Source: an uncultured Phocaeicola sp. (GTDB taxonomy: Bacteria > Bacteroidota > Bacteroidia > Bacteroidales > Bacteroidaceae). Taken from it: a stretch of DNA of 17,669 nucleotides. Location: contig CAUBDX010000041.1 of NCBI GenBank assembly GCA_958434805.1, positions 1 through 17,669 of the forward strand. The letters are read 5' to 3'. Within the stretch, counting starts at the first letter, position 1. Each line of letters begins with the position of its first letter. The notes below the pieces were generated by a model. The model searched no databases. It saw only the letters and a list, made by a program, of their open reading frames with translations, and had not been told where the DNA came from. This document shows, piece after piece, positions 6,563-14,700 of this stretch. The translations under genes were made by a program, and so were the position numbers.

Positions 6563-7972
6563 ATGGGGATGGTTTATGCGGAAGAAATAGAAGGGGCGGT
6601 ACTGGGGGCGTGCCTGCTGGAGCGTTCGGCTCAGGCGGTGGTGCTGAAAAGTCTGCGTGCCGAGATGTTTTACCTGACGGCGCACCGGGTGGTGTTCGAG
6701 GCGATAAACGCGCTGTATGCACGGGGAGCGGCGGTGGATATGCTGACGGTGACCGAGGAGCTGCGTGCTCAGGGACGGCTGGACGATGCGGGCGGTCCGT
6801 TTGCCGTGGCGAAACTGGCGGCGGGGGTGGCTACGTCGGCTCACCTGGAGTATCATTGCGGCATCCTGTTTCAGTATTACCTGAGGCGGAAGCTGGTGGA
6901 GGTGCTGACACGGGAGCTGGCGGCGGCAAACGACATGACGTGTGATGTGTATGATGTGCTGATTGATACGCAGCGGGAACTGGGGGCGCTGCTCGAGGAT
7001 TCGCCGCTGGAGAATCACTTGCACCCCATGCCGGAGGTGATGGATGATACGGTGGCGCTGGTGGACCGCCGGCAGGAACTGGCTGTGAACGGGCTGACGG
7101 GTGTGCCTACGGGCTTGCAGCGGCTGAACGAGATGACAGGGGGATGGCAGCCGGGCAACCTGATTTTTACGGCGGCGCGTCCGGCCGACGGAAAGACGGC
7201 ACTCGACTTGTTCTTTGCGCGTCAGGCGGCGATGGCGGGTGTGCCGGTGGTGTTCTTCACGCTGGAGATGACGGCTTCGGAACTGGGTGAACGTATGGTA
7301 TTGGCGGAGAGTTCGGCCGATCCGCTGCGTATCCGTCAGGGCAGGCTCTCGCCGGAGGAGGTGGAGGATGTGCATCGTACGGCGGAACGGATGAGCGCGC
7401 TGCCGGTGCATGTCGACGATACGCCGTACATCAACGTCGACCAGTTGTGTGTCATCGCCAAGTCGCTGCGGGCAAAGGGGCTGCTGGGCTTGCTTATCGT
7501 CGACTATCTGCAACTGCTTGCCACGGTGAATCCGGGGCGTACGCGTGAACAGGAGGTGGCGGAGTGCAGCCGCAAGCTGAAGGGGCTGGCGCGCTCGCTG
7601 GGCTGTCCGGTCATCGTGTCGAGCCAGCTCAACCGTCAGGCGGAAGACCGGGCGGGGAGTCCGGAGCTGCGTCACCTGCGTGAGAGCGGGGCCATCGAGC
7701 AGGATGCCGACCTGGTGATTCTGCTGCACCGTCCGGAGCGTTATCATATCCGGGTGGATCCCGATACGGGGTGGTCTACGCGGGGCATGGGCATCGCCAC
7801 GGTAGCCAAGCACCGCAACGGGGCGACGGGAAAGGTATATTACGGGTATAATCCCAGCATGACGAAAATCGGCGAGTTCGCGGGTACGCCTGTGACTGCG
7901 CCGGCAAACAATTTAAAACGGAAGAATGATGAAGGAAAGAGCAGTGACTTATTCGGTGGTTCCGCGGGTTGA
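6563..7972 (+). CDS. dnaB: DnaB-type replicative DNA helicase paralogue
   Basis: This 469-residue, full-length DnaB-family hexameric helicase would unwind DNA 5' to 3' at a replication fork. The N-terminal DnaB domain spans about 5-105, starting EEIEGAVLGACLL. The RecA-like motor has Walker A ARPADGKT (205-212; S-M in most DnaB proteins is A-D here), the catalytic Glu in FTLEM (E235), Walker B IVDYLQ (312-317), SQLNRQ (354-359), the signature RESGAIEQDAD (373-383) and the arginine-finger segment KHRNGATG (416-423). All catalytic positions are intact. The start could be 6563 or the ATG six bases later. Its end overlaps the HU-like gene by 47 bp. G+C is very high (42 of 60 bases in 7561-7620), unlike the flanking AT-rich spacers. 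Whether it is the housekeeping dnaB cannot be told from this window; the cassette context suggests an extra copy. Confidence 0.93.
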   Translation: MGMVYAEEIEGAVLGACLLERSAQAVVLKSLRAEMFYLTAHRVVFEAINALYARGAAVDMLTVTEELRAQGRLDDAGGPFAVAKLAAGVATSAHLEYHCGILFQYYLRRKLVEVLTRELAAANDMTCDVYDVLIDTQRELGALLEDSPLENHLHPMPEVMDDTVALVDRRQELAVNGLTGVPTGLQRLNEMTGGWQPGNLIFTAARPADGKTALDLFFARQAAMAGVPVVFFTLEMTASELGERMVLAESSADPLRIRQGRLSPEEVEDVHRTAERMSALPVHVDDTPYINVDQLCVIAKSLRAKGLLGLLIVDYLQLLATVNPGRTREQEVAECSRKLKGLARSLGCPVIVSSQLNRQAEDRAGSPELRHLRESGAIEQDADLVILLHRPERYHIRVDPDTGWSTRGMGIATVAKHRNGATGKVYYGYNPSMTKIGEFAGTPVTAPANNLKRKNDEGKSSDLFGGSAG

Positions 7973-8372
7973 TCCGCGTGATATCTCGGCAGAGATGACG
8001 TATTATGCCCGTGCACAGGCGCGGGGAGAGGTGACGCTGGGCGACATGGCGCGCCGTATTCAGCGGCGGTGTACGGTGACACGTGCCGATACGCTGGCGG
8101 TGCTTGTGGCACTGGAAGAGGAGGTCTGCCGCGGGCTGTGCAACGGCGAGATTGTCCGTCTGGGTGAGCTGGGTTCGCTTCAGGTGGGAGTGAAAAGCGA
8201 GGGAGTGCGGCTGGAGGCTGACTTCCACGAATCGATGATAAACAAGATATGGGTGCGTTTCCGTCCGGGCATGGTGCTGAAAGGGATGCTGGACGGGGCG
8301 GCTTTCGAACGGGTTTCGCCGCGCAAGGAAGTCGGACGTGCCGGAAAGGGGATGCGGTATGAAAGAAAATGA
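7926..8372 (+). CDS. HU-related DNA-binding protein
   Basis: This 148-residue protein belongs to the Bacteroidetes HU-related group. It begins with the family's typical lead-in (VTYSVVPRVDPRD, then YYARAQARGEVTLGDMARRI). The α-helical dimerisation half (about 30-70) and the β-arm region follow, with the GEIVRLGELGSLQVGV core at 79-94. The basic tail after about 130 fits DNA binding. HU proteins bend and compact DNA. ATG is at 7926 or the adjacent 7929. The start lies inside the 3' end of dnaB (47-bp overlap), indicating translational coupling. It has lost most of the classical HU DNA-intercalating tip, as is usual for this subgroup, so the binding mode is uncertain. Confidence 0.85.
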   Translation: MMKERAVTYSVVPRVDPRDISAEMTYYARAQARGEVTLGDMARRIQRRCTVTRADTLAVLVALEEEVCRGLCNGEIVRLGELGSLQVGVKSEGVRLEADFHESMINKIWVRFRPGMVLKGMLDGAAFERVSPRKEVGRAGKGMRYERK

Positions 8373-8598
8373 ACACGGCGACGGAGAATTCCGTCTGCGT
8401 ATCTACGGCAAGTCGGAGCTGGCTTGTCTGTATTTTCCCGACCGTTCGCCGGAAACGGCACGGCGCAATCTGTACCGGTGGATGTACCGCTGTCCGTCCA
8501 TCCGCGAAGGGCTGGCGGCACTGGGCCACGACAAGCACCGCAAGTTTTTCCTCAAGCCGGAGGTGGAGGTGATCGTGCGGGGACTGGGGGAGCCGTAA
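8359..8598 (+). CDS. DUF4248 family protein
   Basis: This 79-residue protein matches the DUF4248 pattern, a small Bacteroidales family of unknown function. The pattern is a short lead, then YGKSELACLYFPDRSPETARRNL, a W-containing helix, a hydrophobic stretch and the ending GLGEP. Its layout suggests a small HTH-like fold, but no function is established. I chose the ATG at 8359, which overlaps the HU stop codon by 14 bp. A GTG at 8338 would add seven residues with no family match. It is commonly seen next to HU-related genes in Bacteroides. The gene is followed after 27 bp by the first copy of the 127-bp repeat, whose hairpin would end this operon. Confidence 0.85.
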   Translation: MKENEHGDGEFRLRIYGKSELACLYFPDRSPETARRNLYRWMYRCPSIREGLAALGHDKHRKFFLKPEVEVIVRGLGEP

Positions 8599-8625
8599 GA
8601 TTAAGAAACTATGATATATACTTGC

Positions 8626-8682
8626 ACGGGGTGTGAACCTTACGTTTGCGGCATCGCGGCGTGGTTCACACCCCGTTTTTTT
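8626..8682 (+). terminator. Intrinsic terminator after the dnaB/HU/DUF4248 operon (in repeat copy 1)
   Basis: A perfect 14-bp stem, ACGGGGTGTGAACC (8626-8639) and GGTTCACACCCCGT (8663-8676), with a 23-nt loop, is followed by a T7 run. The loop is almost identical in copy 2, more than a terminator alone would require. Confidence 0.85.
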
Positions 8683-8752
8683 GTGTGTATGCTGCATCGG
8701 AAACTTAACACTAGAGGTTTGGACGCTTTTTCAGAATCGGATGAGGAAAGAA
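8626..8752. repeat. 127-bp repeat, copy 1
   Basis: It is near-identical to 9053-9179. Differences cluster in a short segment just after the shared CTTAAC motif (8703-8708), plus one loop base and one T in the run. It consists of the terminator hairpin, a GTGTGTATGCTGCATCGGAA segment and a GGACGCTTTTTCAG...GAGGAAAGAAT segment. It lies upstream of the DUF3791 gene. Confidence 0.9.
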
Positions 8753-8765
8753 TGAGTAAAATCAT

Positions 8766-8773
8766 TATATTTG
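8766..8773 (+). promoter_or_regulatory. Possible -7 box for the DUF3791 gene
   Basis: TATATTTG fits TAnnTTTG and lies 26 bases before the chosen ATG. No TTTG is found 19-21 bases upstream. Its position just outside repeat copy 1 would give the gene its own promoter after the terminator. Confidence 0.35.
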
Positions 8774-8799
8774 CATATGTATCATCAACAGCTGTAGAT

Positions 8800-9024
8800 A
8801 TGGATTATGATATAAAAGATAAAATGGAGTGGACGATTATTTTCATCAGGGAGTTCGGACGTAAATACGGACTTTCGATGAAGCAGGCATTCAATTACCT
8901 GAGTCGTTTCAAAGGGATTGATTTTATCGATCGCCATTATGATTATGTGCATACTCAGTCGTTTGCTTCGATGGTGGACGATATAGCTGAGTATTGTCAC
9001 CGTCACGGAGGGGCGCTGGTATGA
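8800..9024 (+). CDS. DUF3791 family small protein
   Basis: A 74-residue protein with the DUF3791 layout: a helical start (WTIIFIREFGRKYGLSMKQAFNYL), a short loop, then the conserved YDYVHTQSF and a DDIAEY helix. The function is unknown. In Bacteroidetes such genes often sit beside DUF3990 genes, which suggests a toxin-antitoxin-like pairing, but no partner is visible here. I chose the ATG at 8800 because it gives the usual family length; 8752 would add 16 unmatched residues and lies in the repeat. The gene is AT-rich (15 G+C in 60 bases at 8761-8820), in sharp contrast with the cassette to its left. It is bracketed by two copies of the 127-bp repeat, so the pair [repeat + gene] forms a unit of 427 bp. 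Confidence 0.75.
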   Translation: MDYDIKDKMEWTIIFIREFGRKYGLSMKQAFNYLSRFKGIDFIDRHYDYVHTQSFASMVDDIAEYCHRHGGALV

Positions 9025-9052
9025 GGCAGTATCATATTCTGTTCTGACTGAC

Positions 9053-9108
9053 ACGGGGTGTGAACCTCACGTTTGCGGCATCGCGGCGTGGTTCACACCC
9101 CGTTTTTT
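9053..9108 (+). terminator. Intrinsic terminator after the DUF3791 gene (in repeat copy 2)
   Basis: It has the same 14-bp stem as copy 1 (arms 9053-9066 and 9090-9103) with a T6 tail, and begins 28 bp after the DUF3791 stop. Confidence 0.85.
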
Positions 9109-9179
9109 GTGTGTATGCTGCATCGGAAACTTAACGGCGGAGGCCTGGACGCTTTTTCAGAATCGGATGAGGAAAGAAT
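9053..9179. repeat. 127-bp repeat, copy 2
   Basis: It is a direct repeat of 8626-8752. Identity ends abruptly on both sides: TGCACGGGG against GACACGGGG on the left, and AGAATGAG against AGAATAGA on the right. Direct repeats of this length could recombine and delete the DUF3791 gene. Confidence 0.9.
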
Positions 9180-9216
9180 AGATTGAAAGAAACTTTCTGA
9201 GGATGATATGACTGTT

Positions 9217-9255
9217 AAAAAGCAAGAAGTCCCAGTCGTAATGACTGAGACTTCT
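9217..9255 (-). terminator. Terminator of the candidate small RNA
   Basis: Arms 9243-9255 and 9225-9237 give a 13-bp stem with one G-U on the minus strand and a 5-base loop. TGC and then TTTTT follow. In the plus direction the stem has an A-C mismatch and the T-run is nine bases away, so it works best leftwards. Confidence 0.75.
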
Positions 9256-9309
9256 CTAATTCCTTTTTATAGTGCAGATGCGACGACTAAGCTCGCACGG
9301 GCACTTTCG
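9217..9309 (-). ncRNA. Candidate small RNA of about 93 nt
   Basis: The minus strand carries a consensus promoter, a predicted start near 9309, two stem-loops and a U-tract, with no ORF of note. Stem 1 pairs GUGC, a 2x2 internal loop, and GUGCGA with UCGCAU and GCAC around the 9-nt loop GCUUAGUCG (9304-9272). Stem 2 is a 13-bp terminator with an AUUAC loop (9255-9225) followed by UGCUUUUU. Each stem contains one pair that is G-U on the minus strand but A-C on the plus strand, which favours minus-strand transcription. Bacteroides small RNAs such as DonS repress nearby SusC-type operons. This one is divergent from, and does not overlap, the phosphoesterase-SusCD operon to its right, so any such role is only a guess. 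Confidence 0.65.
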
Positions 9310-9314
9310 TATTG

Positions 9315-9346
9315 CAAAGGTAAGCATTATTTTTTATTCCGCCAAA
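9315..9346 (-). promoter_or_regulatory. Consensus promoter of the candidate small RNA
   Basis: On the minus strand there is a -33 box TTTG (9346-9343), a spacer of exactly 20 bases, and a -7 box TACCTTTG (9322-9315). Both boxes and the spacing match the Bacteroides primary-sigma consensus. It is the best promoter in the window. Confidence 0.75.
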
Positions 9347-9562
9347 CAGTAGGGCTGTTCAACATTCGAGTTTAGAAGTCTGTGCCACAACTTTTTTAGC
9401 TTCATTTGCGCTTTGATTTTATCTGCCGGCAATATGCTGTGCCGTACAAAGACATAGCCAGGTATTCACACCCCGTTTTTTGTGTGTATGCTGCATCGGA
9501 AACTTAACCGTTTTGAAACAGGATTGCCACATGCGCGTTTCTGTTTTGAAATACGCTGCCTT
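9347..9562. other. Intergenic remainder with truncated repeat copy 3
   Basis: No coding frame is convincing on either strand. The only recognisable element is the 44-bp fragment of the repeat at 9465-9508. To its left, 9347-9464 resembles nothing I can name; short open segments on the minus strand are broken by stops and could be an old remnant. Confidence 0.45.
9465..9508. repeat. Truncated repeat, copy 3 (44 bp)
   Basis: It is identical to 9092-9135 of copy 2, from TTCACACCCCG through the T6 run to GGAAACTTAAC. The left hairpin arm is missing, so it cannot fold as a terminator. Identity stops abruptly at both ends. Confidence 0.9.
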
Positions 9563-9570
9563 TAATTTTG
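9563..9570 (+). promoter_or_regulatory. Likely -7 box of the phosphoesterase-SusCD operon
   Basis: TAATTTTG fits TAnnTTTG. An imperfect -33 box, TTTC (about 9538-9541), lies 21 bases upstream. The transcript would start near 9576, giving a leader of about 105 nt before the ATG at 9683. Confidence 0.45.
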
Positions 9571-9682
9571 CGCAATGAAAATTAAGGATTTTTGATTGCT
9601 TGAAAAACGCTGGTTGTCATGTAGATAGCTGGTAATGAAAAGGTAAGGAACAGGTTGGGAAAATTTACAATTTAAAAATAAA

Positions 9683-11659
9683 ATGAAAAAATTTGCAGCG
9701 TATTTACTTTGCTTTTTGCTGATTGCTGTCTTGCCGCTGATGGCGTGCAGCAACGATGGAATGACGGAGGCTGTGGCAGGCAGCTTCGAGGTACAGTTTG
9801 AATGCCCTTCGCTGATAGAAGTGGCCAAGGGAGGGGAATATACGTTCCAGGTGACCGGGAGTAACAAGCCGGCGGAATCGGATGTGATTATTCTGGAATC
9901 GACAGGGGGAATCTCGTATACGTGTGTGCTGGTGAGTGTTTCGGAAAACAGTTTTACCATAAAGCTTGCCGACGGATGCGAAAGCGGTACGTACCGGGTG
10001 TTCGTCAAGCGTGGTGACCGCAAGAAACAGATTGGTACTACCTATATTAATATTGTAGAGGGAATTGATTTCACGCCGGATGCCGGAACGACGGTGTACG
10101 GGGTGGTATCGACAGCCGACGGTCCGGTGCAGGGTGTTGTGGTATCGGACGGTGTAGAGGTGAGCGTGACCGACGAACGGGGTATCTACCAGCTTCAGTC
10201 GGAAAAGAAATGGGGGTATGTGTTTATCTCCGTTCCTTCGGGATATGAAGTTCCTGCCGAGGGAGTCTTGCCTCGGTTCTACCAGATGATGAAGGGGGAC
10301 GCCGCTACAACGGAGCGGGTGGATTTCTCGCTGACTGAGGTGGAAGGACAGGATAATTATAAGGTGTTTATGCTGGGCGACATGCATCTGGCCAACCGCA
10401 CGGGCGACCTGGGACAGTTTATGGACTTTACCGAGGATCTGAACAGCTACCGTGCCTTGCATCAGCACGAAAAGATGTATGCCATTACGCTGGGCGACAT
10501 GACCTGGGACCTGTACTGGTATTCGAACAGTTATGCGCTGCCTGAGTACCTGAATACCATCAACAATCAGGTGAAGGGACTTCAGATTTTCCATACTATC
10601 GGAAATCATGACTACGACTACAAGGCTACGAGCGACGAGGAGGCGGGAAGCCGTTTCATGGATTATATCGCTCCGACATATTATTCGTTCAACATCGGAA
10701 GGGTGCACTACGTGGTGCTGGATGACATCGATTGCAGCAACTACGACGGCACTACCTCACGCGACTATGAGAAGCGTGTGTCGGCCGAACAGCTGAGCTG
10801 GCTGTCGAAGGATCTGGCATATGTCGACAAGTCGACACCGCTGGTAGTGGTGATGCACGCACAGCTGTTCTACCCGTCGCAGACGGAAGGTTTCAAGATA
10901 GACCATGACGTGCTGAACACTACGCAGCTGCTGGACGTGCTGGACGGCTACAAGGTGCATTTCGTGACCGGACATACGCACCTGAGTTTCAACGTGACTC
11001 CGGAGGATGACGTAACGGGCGGACGCGAGGTGTACGAACATAACGCGGGTGCGGTATGCGCTTCGTGGTGGTGGTCGGGCTACCTTACTCCGGGTGTGCA
11101 CATCAGTCCCGACGGAACACCGGGCGGATACTCGGTATGGGATGTGAACGGAACGGACATCGAATGGATATACAAGGCTACGGGATGGACGGAGGATTAC
11201 CAGTTCCGCAGCTACGACCTGAACAATGTGCATTTCTCGATGGCGGATGTGCCGCAGATGCCGGCCAGTGTACCGGCTTCGGTCAAGGCGAAATTCCAGC
11301 GCTATGTGGATGCTTATCCGGTGAACAAGGACAACGAGGTGCTGATAAACATCTGGAACTGGAATCCGCGCTGGACACTGACGGTGACCGACGAGAAGGG
11401 CAACAAGCTTGCTCCTGAGGAGGTATGGGCTTACGATCCGCTGCATGTGGCAGCGCTGAGCGTGAAGCGTTTCAACTCGTCGACATTGAGCTCTACACCG
11501 AGCTTCATTACCGAAAACTTTACGCATTTCTTCAAGGTGAAGGCGGCGGATGCCGACGTGGATCTGACTATCACCGTGCGCGATGAGTTCGGACACGAAT
11601 GGACCGAGCAGATGCAACGTCCGAAGGCGTTCTCGACGGATGCTTACCTGCCTCGCTGA
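9683..11659 (+). CDS. Lipoprotein calcineurin-like metallophosphoesterase
   Basis: This 658-residue, surface- or periplasm-facing phosphoesterase has a lipoprotein signal peptide ending PLMAC (Cys22). An Ig-like segment follows (about 35-125), then a small β-domain of the MetallophosN type (about 138-220: YGVVSTADGPVQGVVVSDG). The catalytic domain runs from about 227 to 450 and has every metal-ligand motif: GDMH (D233, H235), GDM (D272), GNHD (N308, H309), MHAQ (H392) and GHTH (H431, H433). A C-terminal β-domain of the MetallophosC type follows (about 470-650). The enzyme should hydrolyse phosphate mono- or diesters with a two-metal centre. The substrate is unknown. It is first in the operon, 48 bp before susC, so it probably removes phosphate from, or cleaves, the compound the SusCD pair binds. 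Confidence 0.9.
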   Translation: MKKFAAYLLCFLLIAVLPLMACSNDGMTEAVAGSFEVQFECPSLIEVAKGGEYTFQVTGSNKPAESDVIILESTGGISYTCVLVSVSENSFTIKLADGCESGTYRVFVKRGDRKKQIGTTYINIVEGIDFTPDAGTTVYGVVSTADGPVQGVVVSDGVEVSVTDERGIYQLQSEKKWGYVFISVPSGYEVPAEGVLPRFYQMMKGDAATTERVDFSLTEVEGQDNYKVFMLGDMHLANRTGDLGQFMDFTEDLNSYRALHQHEKMYAITLGDMTWDLYWYSNSYALPEYLNTINNQVKGLQIFHTIGNHDYDYKATSDEEAGSRFMDYIAPTYYSFNIGRVHYVVLDDIDCSNYDGTTSRDYEKRVSAEQLSWLSKDLAYVDKSTPLVVVMHAQLFYPSQTEGFKIDHDVLNTTQLLDVLDGYKVHFVTGHTHLSFNVTPEDDVTGGREVYEHNAGAVCASWWWSGYLTPGVHISPDGTPGGYSVWDVNGTDIEWIYKATGWTEDYQFRSYDLNNVHFSMADVPQMPASVPASVKAKFQRYVDAYPVNKDNEVLINIWNWNPRWTLTVTDEKGNKLAPEEVWAYDPLHVAALSVKRFNSSTLSSTPSFITENFTHFFKVKAADADVDLTITVRDEFGHEWTEQMQRPKAFSTDAYLPR

Positions 11660-11707
11660 ACGGGGATGCACCGACAAGCTACTTAATGTTTTACTAAATA
11701 TTTATTT

Positions 11708-14700
11708 ATGAAAGTTTTCAATTCGTATGTTTTTTTGCTGTTGCTGTTGCTGACGGGCAGTGTCTCTACGCTGTCGGCGCAGAACAGAACAGTATCGGGT
11801 AAGGTACTGGATGCCTTGCAGGAACCGCTTATCGGGGTGTCTATCGTCATCGATGGAACTACTCAGGGAAGCATTACTGATGTAGACGGAGCCTTCGAGC
11901 TTCAGATACCTGCCGGCGGGGCTACTCTGAATTTCTCTTATGTGGGTTATCTTACCGAAAAGGTAAAGGTGAAACCGGGACAGAAGAATCTGGTGGTATA
12001 TATGCAGGAAGATGCCATCATGCTGGATGAAGCGGTGGTTATCGGTTACGGTACGCAGAAGAAGGTGAACCTGACGGGAGCCGTGGCTACGGTGGGCAGC
12101 GAGAAGCTGGAGAACCGTGCGACTCAGTCGCTGGCAAACATGCTGCAAGGTTCGGTAGCCGGTTTGAATGTCACTACTTCGTCGGGTGTGCCGGGCAGCT
12201 CGCCCAGCATCAACGTGCGTGGTACGACTTCTATCAACAGTGCCGATCCGCTGGTGCTGATAGACGGTGCGGTGGGTGAACTGGATCGTGTGAACCCGAA
12301 CGACGTGGAGTCTATCTCGGTCATCAAGGATGCGTCGGCTGCGGCAGTATACGGTGCGCGTGCGGCATTCGGTGTGATTCTGGTCACAACCAAGTCGGGC
12401 TCGGCACAGGACGGAAAGGCTACCGTGCGTTACAGCGGCCGTCTGGGATGGCAGGCTCCTACCACGACTACCGATTACGAAACAACCGGTTACTGGTCGG
12501 TGTATACGGTAAACACCTTCTGGCGTGCGAAGAACGGTACGAACTACGTGGACTATACCGACTACGACATGCAGCAGCTGCTGGCTCGTGTGAACGACAA
12601 GACGGAGAACCCCGACCGCCCGTGGGTAGTGGAAGATACAAGAAACGGTCGCCGTCAGTGGGTGTACTACGGCAACTACGACTGGTGGCACATGATGTAC
12701 AACGACCGTCGTCCTACCCAGCAGCACAGCATCTCGCTGAGCGGGGGTACGAAGGATGTGAAATACCTGGTGAGCGGGGCATACGATTACCAGAAAGGTA
12801 TCCTGAACATGAATCCGGATATCTACCGCAAGTATAACCTGCGTTCGAAGATTGACTTTACCATCAACCGCTATGCTACGCTGAGCAACAATACGTCGTT
12901 CTATGGCTCGCAGTATACTTTCCAGGGTAACGGAAGCATCGACGATACCATCGGTTACGGCGCACGTCACGCGCTGGCATGTTTCCCGATGAAGAACCCC
13001 GACGGCTCATGGCTGTACGGTACGCCTTACCTGAACTATAAGGTGGGCAACGGACGTCATATTATGCTGGGTGAGGGATCGCACCGCAACGTGAACCGCA
13101 CGAACGATTTCTCGAATACTACACGACTGGTCATCACACCGATCAAACAGCTGAGTCTGACGGGGGACTTTACTTACCGTCTGTACCAGACACGCAATAC
13201 ACACCGTTCGAACAACCTGTTCTACCGCGAATATCCGGACGGACCGATGCTGTCGTATGCTACCGGAGCCGGTCTGAACAAGCTGAGTGAATCGGTGAAC
13301 ACACGCAACTATTATTCGGCAAACGTTTTTGCCAACTACGAAGATACATTCGGCGAAGCACATCACGTGACTGGAGTAGTCGGTTTCAACTACGAACGCA
13401 TGTACCTGAAGAATGTGTCGGCTACGGGACAGAACCTGACGTCTACTTCGCTGGACGACCTCGACCTGGTGGGACAGAATGCCGAGGGTGAAGTGCTGAC
13501 CGAAGTGGGCGGCGGACAGAACGAATATGCGCTGGCAGGTTTCTTCGGACGTGTGAACTATGACTACAAGGGACGTTACCTGTTTGAAGCGAGCGGTCGC
13601 TACGACGGTTCATCGCGTTTTGCTGCCGGAAGCCGCTGGGGATTCTTCCCTTCGGGTTCGGTAGGATGGCGTATCTCGGAAGAGCCGTTCTTCAAACCGC
13701 TGAGCGGATATGTAGACAACCTGAAGCTGCGTGCTTCGTTCGGTAGCCTGGGTAACCAGAATGTTTCTTCGTACTATACATACATGCGTCTGATTTCGGT
13801 AAGCGACTTTGCCGGCTTCTCGTTCGGCGAGGGCAGCTCGATGGCGAAATATGCTACACTGGGTGCGCCGGTGGCATCGGATCTGACCTGGGAAACCAGC
13901 CAGCAGTGGGACTTTGGTTTCGACCTGACCATGCTGAAGAACCGCCTGAACATTACCGTAGACGGATATGTGCGCAACACGCTGAATATGCTGACCGACG
14001 GTATTGAGCTGCCGGCTGTGTATGGAGCCGGTGTGCCGGATATGAATACAGCCGACTTGCAGACAAAGGGATACGAAGTGACAATGTCGTGGAGAGACCA
14101 GTTCGAACTGGCCGGACGTCCGCTGGAATACAGTCTGGGATTCAACGTGAGCAACTACAAAAGCTACATTACCAAGTATGACAATAAAGACAAGACATTT
14201 GCCAAGGATTACTACGAAGGCATGCGCATCGGAGAAATCTGGGGATTTGTGACCGACGGTATGTTTGCTACCGACGAGGAGGCACAGGCGTATGCCAAGG
14301 AGGTAGACCTGAGTTACATGGTAGACGGACTGACCGGAGGCTGGAAGGCCGGCGACGTGAAGTTTGTCGACCTCGACGGTGACGGTATGGTGGATATAGG
14401 CAGCAACAATGTAGCCGATCCGGGCGACCGCAAGGTATTGGGTAACTCACTGCCCAGCCTGTCGTATGGTATCAATGCCAGTGTACGCTGGTGCGGATTC
14501 GATGTATCGGTGTTCTTCCAGGGAACAGGTAACCACTACTGGTATCCTCACGGACACATGATGTCGTTCTGGGGTCCGTTCTCTTATCCTTACCAGACCT
14601 TCCTGCAGAAGAATTTCATGGACAAGGTGTGGGCCGAAGACAATACGGATGCTTACTTCCCGCGTCCGATGGCATACTCGTCGACTTCCGGTCCGTTGAG

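Noticed and set aside
6515..7813. 432-codon open frame on the minus strand opposite dnaB
   Set aside because: Its His/Arg/Gln-rich low-complexity composition is typical of a shadow frame; the DnaB motifs on the other strand are decisive.
8611..8799. N-terminal extension of the DUF3791 ORF back to 8611
   Set aside because: The extension translates through the terminator hairpin of repeat copy 1 and exceeds the family's usual length of about 70-75 residues.
8785..9054. 89-codon minus-strand frame opposite the DUF3791 gene
   Set aside because: The plus strand has the DUF3791 pattern and a plausible promoter; the antisense frame has neither.
9347..9464. Transposase fragment on the minus strand
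   Set aside because: A broken frame gives a few plausible residues, but stops interrupt it and I cannot match it to any insertion-sequence family.
8626..9508. CRISPR array
   Set aside because: The repeats are about 127 bp with a 427-bp period, one copy is truncated, and a gene lies between them; there is no short regular repeat-spacer structure and no cas gene.
11702..12970. 422-codon minus-strand frame opposite susC
   Set aside because: It is antisense to the signal peptide and plug domain of a clear SusC; no family pattern is visible.
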